This document shows positions 23,423-35,479 of a DNA stretch of 64,000 bases, one piece after another (the stretch's first letter is position 1; each line of letters opens with the position of its first letter). The notes beneath the pieces were generated by a model. It searched no databases and was not told the DNA's origin. It saw nothing but the letters and a program-made list of their open reading frames with translations. The stretch comes from Roseospirillum parvum (lineage in GTDB: Bacteria > Pseudomonadota > Alphaproteobacteria > Rhodospirillales > Rhodospirillaceae). A program made the position numbers and the translations under genes. The stretch is from contig NZ_FNCV01000001.1 of assembly GCF_900100455.1 (NCBI RefSeq), forward strand, positions 475,093-539,092. The letters run 5' to 3'.

Positions 23423-23462
23423 GTCACCTGGCAAGCGGTCGGCGGGTGCGCCGACCCCCGGC

Positions 23463-23864
23463 TCAGTTGAGGGCGGCGGCCATGGCATTGACCACCGTCA
23501 GGGCGGCCTCGGCGGCGGCCTTCTCGGCCGGGGTCTCGGCTTCCTGCAGGCGATCCTCGGCGGCGCGGCGGCGCTCGGCGACCAGCTCCGAGGTGACCTC
23601 GGGCAGCGGCATGGCTTCCTCGGCCAGCAGGGTGCAGGTCTCGCCGTTCACCTCGCAGAAGCCGCCGGCGACGAAGATCCGCTCGCTGATGACGCCGGCG
23701 GTGTAGATGTCGATCACCCCCGGGCGCACGGTCGACAGCAGCGGCGCGTGACGGGGCAGGACGCCGAAGTTGCCTTCGCTGCCGGGGACCACCACCATCT
23801 CGACCGGTTCGGATTTGACCAGCCGGGCCGGCGAGACCAGTTCGAACTGGATGGTTTCTGCCAT
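23463..23864 (-). CDS. atpC: ATP synthase F1 epsilon subunit
   Basis: A 133-residue epsilon subunit of the central stalk: the N-terminal beta-sandwich (FELVSPARLVKSEPVEMVVVPGSEGNFGVLPRHAPLLSTVRPGVIDIY) and a C-terminal helical hairpin (ELVAERRRAAEDRLQEAETPAEKAAAEAAL). Last gene of atpHAGDC. The 99-base gap after atpD contains a 14-bp hairpin at 23902-23936. Confidence 0.95.
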   Translation of the reverse strand: MAETIQFELVSPARLVKSEPVEMVVVPGSEGNFGVLPRHAPLLSTVRPGVIDIYTAGVISERIFVAGGFCEVNGETCTLLAEEAMPLPEVTSELVAERRRAAEDRLQEAETPAEKAAAEAALTVVNAMAAALN

Positions 23865-23901
23865 GGGTGTGCTCGCTGCCTATGCGCTTTCAAGGATGTC
23901 T

Positions 23902-23936
23902 GGTCGGTGCCCGGGCCTGGGACCCGGGCACCGACC
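23902..23936 (-). other. intercistronic hairpin between atpD and atpC
   Basis: GGTCGGTGCCCGGG (23902-23915) pairs perfectly with CCCGGGCACCGACC (23923-23936) around a 7-base loop, with no T-run. It probably shapes segmental mRNA stability so that beta outnumbers epsilon, as the 3:1 stoichiometry requires. Confidence 0.75.
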
Positions 23937-23963
23937 GGTAGGGAAGAACAGGGCGAAAGGCCC

Positions 23964-26371
<2,408 letters not shown>

Positions 26372-26423
26372 GGGGTGTCTTCAAACCCTTTGCTCGACGT
26401 GTCTGGCGCTGTCGCCGGTCGGG

Positions 26424-26453
26424 AACGGCCCCGGCCTTGATCGGGGCCGTTCG
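26424..26453 (-). other. intercistronic hairpin between atpA and atpG
   Basis: GAACGGCCCC (26424-26433) pairs perfectly with GGGGCCGTTC (26444-26453) around a 10-base loop in the 128-base gap, without a T-run. Like the atpD-atpC hairpin, it separates a three-copy subunit from a single-copy one. Confidence 0.65.
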
Positions 26454-26499
26454 GATGGCCGGGCGCCCGTGGCGGGGCCCGGCCGGCGCGTGCGTGCGG

Positions 26500-28031
<1,532 letters not shown>

Positions 28032-28032
<1 letters not shown>

Positions 28033-28592
28033 CAGCCAACCCCTTTCATGGCCAGTTGCAAGCGCGCAAGCTTGCTCTGAATAGAACTGTCGACCATACG
28101 CGAGCCGACCTGGACGATGAGCCCGCCGAGAAGGGTCGGATCGACCTTCGGCAGCACCGTCACGTCATGGCCCATGGCCTGTTTGAGTGCCGCCTTGAGG
28201 GCCGCCGTCTGCGGCTCGCTCAAGGGGGCGGCGGAAGTCACCTCGGCCGTGATTTCGCCCCGACGGGCGGCCAGGTGTTCGAGAAAAGCCTTGATCATGC
28301 CGGGCAGGACGTGCAGGCGCCTCTGCCGGGCGACGACGCCAAGGAAGTTGCCGACCAGCGGGTGGGCCTCGGCCCTGGTGGCCAGGGCGTGCATGGCCTC
28401 GGCCTGGTCTTCGCGGCTCAGGGCCGGCGAGGTCAGGAAGCGCCGAAGGTCGGCACTGTCCTCGATCATGCGGCCGAAATCCTTCAGGTCGCCGGCCACC
28501 CGGTCAAGCTGACCCTGCTCCTCGGCCAGGTCGTAGAGGGCCAAGGCGTAGCGCCGGGCAACCTCGGACAAGCCTGCGGTATGGGATGCCAC
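28032..28592 (-). CDS. atpH: ATP synthase F1 delta subunit
   Basis: A 186-residue delta subunit linking F1 to the peripheral stalk: [26 protein letters not shown] at the N-terminus and [33 protein letters not shown] at the C-terminus. The start chosen is GTG 28592 ([11 protein letters not shown]), as in other alphaproteobacterial AtpH; the longer open frame to 28688 is unlikely to be translated. First gene of the F1 operon; the F0 genes are not in the window, as usual for this class. Confidence 0.95.
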
Positions 28593-28971
28593 CGATATAA
28601 TCCCCAGTACTGGCGGCCGCGACCACCCCGCACCAACGGCGCGGATGGCGCCGGTCGGCGGAAGCGGCCGGATCGGCCCTTGAAACACACGGAGCGGCGC
28701 GCCATTCCGGCGGCGCCATCGGCCCCTGACAAAGCCGCCTCTTGATATAAGAGGCGGCTGCCCGGTGCCCCCGTCTCGGATGACTGCTCGGTCGTTGTGG
28801 AGGCCCCGACCCGCCTTTCCGCGCTCTGCCGCCTTAGGGCGTAAGCGCTTGGAAAGGCACGAAGATACCCCACGCCCCCAGGCCCTCCCCGGGCGCGCGA
28901 CAGCTAGTTAGCACAAAGCGGCGCGGCTGTGCAAGCGGCCTTGAGCAGGCTTGTCGGGGTGCCGGGGTGGC
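28593..28971. other. 379-bp leader/intergenic region upstream of atpH
   Basis: No gene is credible here. On the minus strand a TTATAT lies just upstream of atpH (28602-28607) as a possible -10 without a clear -35. A perfect 11-bp hairpin, AGCCGCCTCTT-N5-AAGAGGCGGCT, is at 28733-28759 with only a weak T-run on the minus side. It could be a leader structure or the terminator of a short minus-strand transcript. Confidence 0.5.
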
Positions 28972-29934
28972 TCAGTCGGTGGCCTTGGCCGGTGTTTTGG
29001 CGGGGCTGTCGCCCGACAGGTCATCGGGCGTGTCGTCCGCCAGATCGTCCACCATGTCGTCGCGCGCCGGGCCGAGGTTGAGTGTCGGGGCCGGGCGGCT
29101 GCGTTCGGCCAGGCCCTTATAGAAGTGGATGTTCTGGTTGGCCATGTCGCGCGGCAGGTCGGTCAGGACCAGGGCCCGGGCGGCCCCGGCATCGCCCTTC
29201 AGGGCCATCAACAGGGCCAGGTTCTGACGCAGCTGGGGCGAGGCGCCCAGCTCCCCCGAGGCCTGTTCGAGCAGCCTGATGGCGGTGTCCAGCTCGCCCG
29301 ACTGGGCCAGCGACAGGGCGTAGTTGTTGATCACTTCCGGGGTGTCGCCGTTCAGGGCCAGGGCGATCTGGTAATGCTCCTGGGCTCGGTCATGGTGGCC
29401 CAGGTAGTCCTCGCAGACGCCCATCGCCGAGTGCAACTCCCAGTCCGCCCCGTCGCCCCTCTGGGCAACGCTTTCCAGCACGGCCAGGGCGCGTTGTGGG
29501 CGGTTCATGGCCAGCAGCAGCTTGCCTTCCTCGGCCCGCACCTCGGCGTGGGCGGCGCTTTCCGGCGGCAGTCCGGCCAGCACCCGGTGGCCCAGCTCGG
29601 CCTCGCCGCTGTAGCGCAGGGCCCGGGCCAGGCGCAGGGCGAGGGCCTGATTCTCGGGGCTGCGCGCCTGCAGGGTGCTGAGATAGCGGACCGCGGCCTG
29701 CCAGTCGTTGTTGCGTTCCGCCTCGGTCGCCGCCTCGCGCAGCGACGGCTCCATCATGTCGATCAGCCCCTGGCGGACCGGCGAGGCGCCGTTGCCCTCG
29801 GGCAGCGGCTCGTCGAACTGGGTGGTCTGGCAGGCGCCGAGCAGCAGCGGGACCGTCAACACCAGGGCCAGATGGCCGGCGCGCCGGCGCGGCCGGGGGT
29901 GCCGGTGGGGCAGCGGGGCGAAGTGGCGCGCCAT
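28972..29934 (-). CDS. TPR lipoprotein, TadD-like
   Basis: A 320-residue exported lipoprotein. Residues 20-35 form a signal peptide with lipobox LLGAC (C35). Then follow about four to five tetratricopeptide repeats from about residue 75 to 260 (DWQAAVRYLSTLQARSPENQALALRLARALRYSGEAEL..., YLGHHDRAQEHYQIALALNGDTPEVINNYALSLAQSGELDTAIRLLEQA). The tail is acidic (DDMVDDLADDTPDDLSGD). The TPR pattern and LEQA-type repeat resemble TadD, the outer-membrane pilotin-like part of Tad/Flp pilus systems. It is divergent from a secretin N-domain protein, which supports a pilus link, but the other tad genes are absent here. Confidence 0.75.
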   Translation of the reverse strand: MARHFAPLPHRHPRPRRRAGHLALVLTVPLLLGACQTTQFDEPLPEGNGASPVRQGLIDMMEPSLREAATEAERNNDWQAAVRYLSTLQARSPENQALALRLARALRYSGEAELGHRVLAGLPPESAAHAEVRAEEGKLLLAMNRPQRALAVLESVAQRGDGADWELHSAMGVCEDYLGHHDRAQEHYQIALALNGDTPEVINNYALSLAQSGELDTAIRLLEQASGELGASPQLRQNLALLMALKGDAGAARALVLTDLPRDMANQNIHFYKGLAERSRPAPTLNLGPARDDMVDDLADDTPDDLSGDSPAKTPAKATD

Positions 29935-30255
29935 GAGGGGCCCTCTCGTGCGCTGGGTGAGGCAAGAATCGCGCGGGTCAATTCGGTTCCACGTTATTTA
30001 TAGGCTTCCGCCGGGCCGGCGACAAGCGCCCGCGTGGTCAACGCAATGTCGGAGATTTTCTGAAAATCGAGTTGAAAATCCGCATTCTCGCCTCTGTCTT
30101 GACGTTGCCGGGTGGGGGTGGCTGGTGTACCCTTGCCAATAATGGCGGCTCCGGGAGCGCGGGGTCCCACCTGTTTTGTTGACGGTCCCGCGCGCGCCGC
30201 TTGGCGCCACATCATCAGGCCGCTCGGCCAGGGCTTAAGGTGGAAGGATGGCGGC

Positions 30256-30921
30256 ATGATCCTCAGGCCGGAACAACACGGGCGCGGGGCGCGGAAGCAA
30301 CACGGGCGCGGGGCGCGAACGGTGGCGTCCGTTGCGCTGGGGCGTCTGACCTGGATGCTGGCCGCCCTGCTGCTGCTGGCCACCCTGCTCGCCGCCCTGC
30401 CGGCGCGGGCCGAGGAGACCCTGCGCATCGAGGTGGGCAAGCTGGAAATCCTCCGGCTGCGCCAGCCGGCCGGCACGGTGATCGCCACCAACCCGGGGAT
30501 CATCGACGTGGCGGTGGAAAAGCCGACCCTGGTCTTTCTGTTCGGCGCCCAGCCCGGCGAGACCGAACTGCTGATCATGAACGGCGACTACGAGGAGATC
30601 TACCACACCACCGTGGTCGTGGTGCGGCCCAAGGAGCGTCACGTCAGCATCCAGCGGGGGCCGGACCAACAGGCCCACTTCAGCTGCAATCCCGAGTGCC
30701 TGCCGGTGGCCGCCCCCAGCGATGGGGTTGGCGAGAGTGCCGGCGGCGATGCCAACGGCGGCGGTGGCGCGGCCGCGGGCGGCGACAGTCAGCCGAAGGT
30801 GCCGGCGCCGCCGGGGGCGGCGGTTGATCTGGGAGGCGCCAACGCCACCGAGACCTCGGACACGGTGCGCGAGCAGGATACCAGCGAGGAACCGCCGGTG
30901 GCCACGGTGGTCGAGGAGTAG
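30256..30921 (+). CDS. secretin N-terminal-domain (CpaC/RcpA N-like) exported protein
   Basis: A 222-residue exported protein. Signal peptide at about residues 23-52 (LTWMLAALLLLATLLAALPARAEE). Residues of about 53-135 match the pilus-assembly/T2SS-T3SS secretin N-domain (LRIEVGKLEILRLRQPAGTVIATNPGIIDVAVEKPTLVFLFGAQPGETELLIMNGDYEEIYHTTVVV). The rest is Gly/Ala/Pro/acidic low complexity; no secretin pore domain follows. The start at 30256 has GGAAGG 8-9 bases upstream; the frame is open upstream without support. A 24-base in-frame duplication codes QHGRGARK/QHGRGART before the signal peptide. Confidence 0.75.
   Translation: MILRPEQHGRGARKQHGRGARTVASVALGRLTWMLAALLLLATLLAALPARAEETLRIEVGKLEILRLRQPAGTVIATNPGIIDVAVEKPTLVFLFGAQPGETELLIMNGDYEEIYHTTVVVVRPKERHVSIQRGPDQQAHFSCNPECLPVAAPSDGVGESAGGDANGGGGAAAGGDSQPKVPAPPGAAVDLGGANATETSDTVREQDTSEEPPVATVVEE
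30274..30321 (+). repeat. 24-bp in-frame duplication
   Basis: Two near-identical 24-base copies (30274-30297 and 30298-30321; two mismatches) each encode QHGRGAR plus K or T at the positively charged N-terminus of the secretin-N protein. It adds arginines ahead of the signal peptide core. Confidence 0.9.
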
Positions 30922-31000
30922 GGGCGGCCCACAAGGCCGGCGGGTCGCCGCCGTGTCGCCGCATCGGCCCCGGCTGGGGGCGCGGCGCCCAGGTGGCGGC

Positions 31001-31966
31001 TCAGCCGTTGGCCGCCGGGTTGGTCCCGGCGGTGTCTTCCGGCGGCTCGATGCGGGCCACCTCGACGCGGCTTTCGCGGTCCAGGATCTCTTCCGCCGAC
31101 AGGGAGCCGACGGGATAGTTCAGCACACTGACCAGATAGGCCGGGGCGATGGTCCCCTGGGCGGTTTCCAGGCGGATCGCCGACAGCCCCTCGACCAGCC
31201 GCTCGATCACCGGGCGGCAGGTGTCCCAGGCGGTGTTGTGCAGCAGCAGGCAGAACTCGTCGCCTTCCAGGCGGGCCACCACGTCGCTCTGGCGGTGCAC
31301 CCGGCCGGCCACCTCGGCGGTCATCCTGAGCACCCGCAAGAGGGCGAAATAGCCGTGCCGGGCGTAGATGCCGCCGATGTTGGTCAGCCGGATGAAGACC
31401 AGGGCGCCGCTGACCTCGGTGCGCACCATCTGGGCCAGGATCAGCCGGAACCCCCATTCGAAGGCGCTGCGGTTCAGAACCCCGGTGCCACGGTCCAGGC
31501 CGCCGCCGTGGGCCAATTCCTCGTCCAGGGCGAGCAGGCGGACCGCGGTGACGATCCTCAGCTTGAACTCGATGGCGTTGAAGGGCTTCGACATATAGTC
31601 GTCGGCCCCGGCGTCCAGGGCGTCGAGCAGGGTGTCCTTGTCGGCCCGGGCCGAGTAGAACATCACATAGACATAGCGCGGCAATTGCAGGGCTCGGACG
31701 CGCCGGGTCAACTCGGGGCCGCTCATCCCCGGCAGGTCGACATCGGTGATGACCAGTCGGAAGCTGCTCACCTTCAGCCATTCCAGCGCCGCCTTGCCCG
31801 AGGTCTCGGTCTGCACCTCGAAGCCCCAGCGCTCCAGCCGCGAGCGCACGATGCGCGCGAACAGGGGGTCGCGATCAACCACCAGTACCCGCACCGGCCC
31901 CGAACTGGCGGTGGCGTTGAAGATCAGATGCTCTTCCGCGCTGTCGTGGGTGGTGGGCTCTCTCAT
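31001..31966 (-). CDS. response regulator with degenerate GGDEF domain
   Basis: A 321-residue protein. Residues 24-140 are a receiver domain with acidic D31/D33, phosphoacceptor D75 (LVITDVDLPGMSG), S105 and K127 (YMSKPFN). Residues of about 155-310 are a GGDEF fold in which the signature is E234-GDEF and the metal-binding Asp of the FxDxD strand is replaced (LVFIRLTNIGG), so cyclase activity is doubtful. An RxxD inhibitory-site motif (R225-Q-S-D228) sits exactly five residues before the signature and is intact, so it may bind c-di-GMP. The start at 31966 lacks a strong ribosome site; the frame continues to 32068. Confidence 0.85.
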   Translation of the reverse strand: MREPTTHDSAEEHLIFNATASSGPVRVLVVDRDPLFARIVRSRLERWGFEVQTETSGKAALEWLKVSSFRLVITDVDLPGMSGPELTRRVRALQLPRYVYVMFYSARADKDTLLDALDAGADDYMSKPFNAIEFKLRIVTAVRLLALDEELAHGGGLDRGTGVLNRSAFEWGFRLILAQMVRTEVSGALVFIRLTNIGGIYARHGYFALLRVLRMTAEVAGRVHRQSDVVARLEGDEFCLLLHNTAWDTCRPVIERLVEGLSAIRLETAQGTIAPAYLVSVLNYPVGSLSAEEILDRESRVEVARIEPPEDTAGTNPAANG

Positions 31967-32166
31967 GGCCGGGCGGATACCGTGCTGGAGCTTAGGGGAG
32001 GGGGTGTGACCGGGCACACCAAAGAGCCACCCGTCCGGGCCCTGGCAGGTTGCCCGGAATGGGCGCATGGATCAGACTATAGCACCGAGGACCCCGGCCA
32101 GCCAGAGGCAGCGTCTTGTGGCCGGCGTGGGGCGATCCGAGGCCAGCGTGGATGGGAATGGGGCTG

Positions 32167-35064
32167 ATGGCGAGGCGGGCGAAAGCGGCATCGGGCGTGG
32201 GGGCGGGGCGATGGGCCCTGGCCATGGGACTGGCCATCCTGCTGCTGGCGGCGCCGGCACTGGCCCAGGAAAGCTCCTCGGGCGGCGCGCCGCCCGAGCC
32301 GGCGGACGGCTCCTCGGCCAGCGACCGGGGCGACAGCGGCGCCGCGCCGGCCGACGGCGCCACGCCCGACCCGGCGGACGGGCCGTCCCCGGCCGAGGCG
32401 CCGGCGGCCGACGACACCCCCCGACCGGCCGGGGCGCCGGCCGACGCGGTGCGCCCCGACGATGCCGAACAGGCCCGCCGCGAAGCCGCCTTCGCCGCCA
32501 TGCTTGAGCAGGCCGACAAGCGCAAGGCCCTGGAAGCCGAGGCCCGCAAGGCCGGGGCCGGCGGCATGTACCGGCTGGCCCGGCGCTACGAGGACGGCGA
32601 GGGGGTGACCGCCAACGACACCTTGGCCTGGTCGTGGTACCAGCGGGCCGCCGACTCCGGCCACGTCGAGGCCATGGTCCGGGTGGCCGAGTTCTTCGAG
32701 ACCGGTCGCGGCGTGCCGCAAAGCTTCAACGACGCCTACACCTGGTTCGAGAAGGCGGCCGAAAAGGGCCATCCGGTGGCCATGGGCAAGACCGGCGAAC
32801 TGCTGCTCGAGGGGCGCGGCGTGACGCGCGACATCTCGGCCGCCGAATCCTGGCTGCGCAAGGCGGTGGTGGCCGGCGACAGCGAGGCCCAGTTCATCGT
32901 CGCCGAGCTGGTCGACAAGGGGGTGATGGAGCCGGTGCCGCTGCCCGGCGAAACCGACCCCGAGGACCCCAAGGCACGGCGCGTGCTGGCCCTGGTGCGC
33001 CACGTCGCCGGCCTGCCGCCCCTGCCGCCGCGTCCCGAGGAGATGGCCCGGCCGGGCCCCAATGGGGCCGGCGGGACCGGCCGGGACGGCGACCCGGCCC
33101 AGGGTGAGGCCGACGACCCGACCCTTGGCATGATCCCCATCGCGCCGGGCCAGTACACCTTCGAACTGGGCGAGCCGATGCGCATCCTGGCCCTGGAGCC
33201 CGAGAGCGACAGCGGCTTCAGCTTCAGCCGCGACCTGCTGGAGCCCCTCGACCCGGCGCTCTATGCGGTTGCCGGGGGCGGGAAAACCGAGGACGGAAAG
33301 GCTGAAGACGGCAAGGCGGTGCCGCTGGACAGGCGCCCGGCCTGGCTGGTCTACCTGCCCCGGGCCCGGCTGTGGCTGCCCGAGGGCGAGGTCAGCCTGC
33401 GCCTGGGCACCATCCTGCTGCGCGTCGTCGACCTGGGCCAGGGCCGCTGGCTGATGGAGCCCCGCATCCCCACCCGCTTCGAGATCCACCACGCGGAAAG
33501 CAACCTCGGCGTGGTGGTGCGCTGGGCCAGCGACGCCGTGCGTCTGGTCTGGTCGGAGGACCTGGGCACCTTCAGCGCTGCCGACTACCTGCTCGACGGC
33601 CTGCAGATGGACGTGCTGGATGGCGCCGTGGCCTTCAGCATCAGCCATGTCGAGGGCGGCGGCGCGGTGCTGCCCCGGGCCGGTGGCAAGCCGGACGACC
33701 CGCTCGGTGTGCTCTACGACTACCAGGAAGACTTCGAGATGAGCGGCCTTCGGCTGCGCTTCCGCGATTCCCTGGCCAACCCGGATTCCACCCCGTCGGT
33801 GGAAATGGTGCTGGGCCGGATCACCTCCGAGTCGCGGGCGCGCGGCATGGCGCTGGGGCGGCTGGTCGATCTGGCCCGCGAGCTGGGCATCGACCTCTAT
33901 CGCCAGGAGTACAACCCGGAACGCCTGCTGGCCCGCCTGGGCGAGCCGATCAGCCTGCCGCTGATGGCCGAAAGCGGGATGGCCGACTTCGTCCTCCACG
34001 ACCTGTCGGTGGACGACCACCGCAAGGACATGCACTTCCACCTGGGTCGTCTGGGCAGCAAGGTCACCTACCTCAGCGCCCGCGCCCCCGATGCCGCCGA
34101 ACTGGCCGAGCCCACCCCCCTGCCGGCGGAAACCGACCAGCCGATGAACCTGGAGCAGTTGCCCCAGCAGGCCCCCGAGGCGGTCGGGCAGACCGACGAA
34201 CCCGCACCGCTCGACCCCGGGCAGTCGCGCTTCGGGATGGGCTTTGAAATGACCGGTCTGGTCCTCCCCGAGCCGGGCGAGGAGGTCGACCCCGAGGAAC
34301 GGCGGACCTGGGAAAACGCCCTCGCCCTGGCGCCCGACCGGGTGGCGGTGGAACTGGGCTTCGACCGGGTGCCCGAGGAAGCCCTGGTCAACGGCATGGT
34401 CGAGGAAATGCGCCAACTGGGGGTCGATCTCAGCGGCCTCGATCCGGCCCAGGACCCGGTCGCCGCGGCCGAGTTGGAACGCCGCGTGCTGGAAGCCTTC
34501 GGCAACCTCGTCGAGGCCGCCATGACCTCGCCGGTGCGCCTGGACGTGCGCGAGGTGGCCTACCTCAACGACCTCTTCGGCCTGTCGGTCAGCGGCGAGG
34601 TGGAGCCGGTGCTGACCGATCCCGAGAGCAGCCCCGCGCCGACCCCGCCGGACGACGGGCCGATGGCCATGGGCCCGGAACTCGACATGCTGGGCCTCGA
34701 CGGCGCGGCGGCGCGCGGCTACCTGACCCTGCGCGTGCGCGGCTTCGAGGCCCTCATCGCCGCCGCCATCAAGACCGCCGGGCCGATGGCCGGCATGATG
34801 CTCGGCATGCCCCCGGCCATGGGCCAGATGCCGCCCGATGGCAGCGCCCAGGTGGAGGCGGACATCGCCCAACAGGCCGCCCTGCTGGAACTGGTCGGCC
34901 GCCTGCGCGATCTGGCCGAGATCGACAGCGACCCCCAAGGCCGCGAGGTGCTGATCTACACCTTCGCCTTCGGCCCCGAACACCAGCCGGTAATCAATGG
35001 CCGCCTGATGGAGGAAGTGGTGGAAATGCTCACCCCACCCCAGGCCACCCTGCAGGAACAGTAG
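32167..35064 (+). CDS. large exported SEL1-repeat protein of unknown function
   Basis: About 965 residues. A signal peptide (RWALAMGLAILLLAAPALAQE) leads into a Pro/Ala/Asp-rich stretch to about residue 120. Then come three SEL1-type repeats (MYRLARRYEDGEGVTANDTLAWSWYQRAADSGH, MVRVAEFFETGRGVPQSFNDAYTWFEKAAEKGH, MGKTGELLLEGRGVTRDISAAESWLRKAVVAGD). The remaining 700 residues, rich in alternating hydrophobic/charged strands (RPAWLVYLPRARLWLPEGEV, MSGLRLRFRDSL), were not recognised; a periplasmic beta-rich domain is possible. ATG codons at 32152, 32158 and 32167 are all in frame; the start is uncertain by five residues. No other cell-envelope partner is adjacent except the 29-32 kb genes. Confidence 0.75.
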   Translation: MARRAKAASGVGAGRWALAMGLAILLLAAPALAQESSSGGAPPEPADGSSASDRGDSGAAPADGATPDPADGPSPAEAPAADDTPRPAGAPADAVRPDDAEQARREAAFAAMLEQADKRKALEAEARKAGAGGMYRLARRYEDGEGVTANDTLAWSWYQRAADSGHVEAMVRVAEFFETGRGVPQSFNDAYTWFEKAAEKGHPVAMGKTGELLLEGRGVTRDISAAESWLRKAVVAGDSEAQFIVAELVDKGVMEPVPLPGETDPEDPKARRVLALVRHVAGLPPLPPRPEEMARPGPNGAGGTGRDGDPAQGEADDPTLGMIPIAPGQYTFELGEPMRILALEPESDSGFSFSRDLLEPLDPALYAVAGGGKTEDGKAEDGKAVPLDRRPAWLVYLPRARLWLPEGEVSLRLGTILLRVVDLGQGRWLMEPRIPTRFEIHHAESNLGVVVRWASDAVRLVWSEDLGTFSAADYLLDGLQMDVLDGAVAFSISHVEGGGAVLPRAGGKPDDPLGVLYDYQEDFEMSGLRLRFRDSLANPDSTPSVEMVLGRITSESRARGMALGRLVDLARELGIDLYRQEYNPERLLARLGEPISLPLMAESGMADFVLHDLSVDDHRKDMHFHLGRLGSKVTYLSARAPDAAELAEPTPLPAETDQPMNLEQLPQQAPEAVGQTDEPAPLDPGQSRFGMGFEMTGLVLPEPGEEVDPEERRTWENALALAPDRVAVELGFDRVPEEALVNGMVEEMRQLGVDLSGLDPAQDPVAAAELERRVLEAFGNLVEAAMTSPVRLDVREVAYLNDLFGLSVSGEVEPVLTDPESSPAPTPPDDGPMAMGPELDMLGLDGAAARGYLTLRVRGFEALIAAAIKTAGPMAGMMLGMPPAMGQMPPDGSAQVEADIAQQAALLELVGRLRDLAEIDSDPQGREVLIYTFAFGPEHQPVINGRLMEEVVEMLTPPQATLQEQ

Positions 35065-35100
35065 ACACCGATACCGACACGGGATCGGGGGCGTTGCTCT

Positions 35101-35448
35101 CCGACTTCAACAAGGGGGCTTTGCCCCCTAACCCCCACCGGGGGATCGAAGGCGATCCCCCGGACCCCCTCCATTTCGTTGGAGCGGAACGCAGGGGTAG
35201 GGTCAAATGCAGATGGTGTTTGGGTGCAGGCCAGCTTTGCTGGCCTGCGGAACCAACAAACCGACTCCACACACGTCATGTATTCCGTGGTCCGTTTTTT
35301 GGTTGCAGGCCGGCAAGGCCGGCCTGCCTAAACCCCCCCGTCCAACATCACGCACGGCCGACGACCCGACCTCGAAAGAGTCATGGCGGGGGTCCGGGGG
35401 ACCCCCAGGGTCCCCCGGCGGGGTTCAAAGGGGCAGCGCCCCTTTGCG
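35101..35448. repeat. composite GC-rich inverted element
   Basis: It fills the gap between the SEL1 gene and ilvA. The left module (about 35112-35173: GGGGGCTTTGCCCCC then GGGGGATCG...CGATCCCCC) and the right module (about 35385-35448: GTCCGGGGGACCC...GGGTCCCCCGG then AAAGGGGC-AGC-GCCCCTTT) are in inverted orientation. Between them are two related 23-base hairpins: GCAGGCCAGC-TTT-GCTGGCCTGC (35226-35248) and GCAGGCCGGC-AAG-GCCGGCCTGC (35304-35326). No gene seen. Confidence 0.82.
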
Positions 35449-35479
35449 CGGCGCCCGTTTGCGTCCTGTGCTGCCCGGG

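Noticed and set aside
28733-28759. Intrinsic terminator upstream of atpH
   Set aside because: The hairpin is perfect, but the T-run is too weak on either strand to call a terminator with confidence; kept only as part of the leader description.
28960-28990. tRNA-like start GCCGGGGTGGCTCAGTCGGT
   Set aside because: Resembles an acceptor/D-loop, but no anticodon or T-loop follows and the bases encode the end of the TadD-like lipoprotein on the minus strand.
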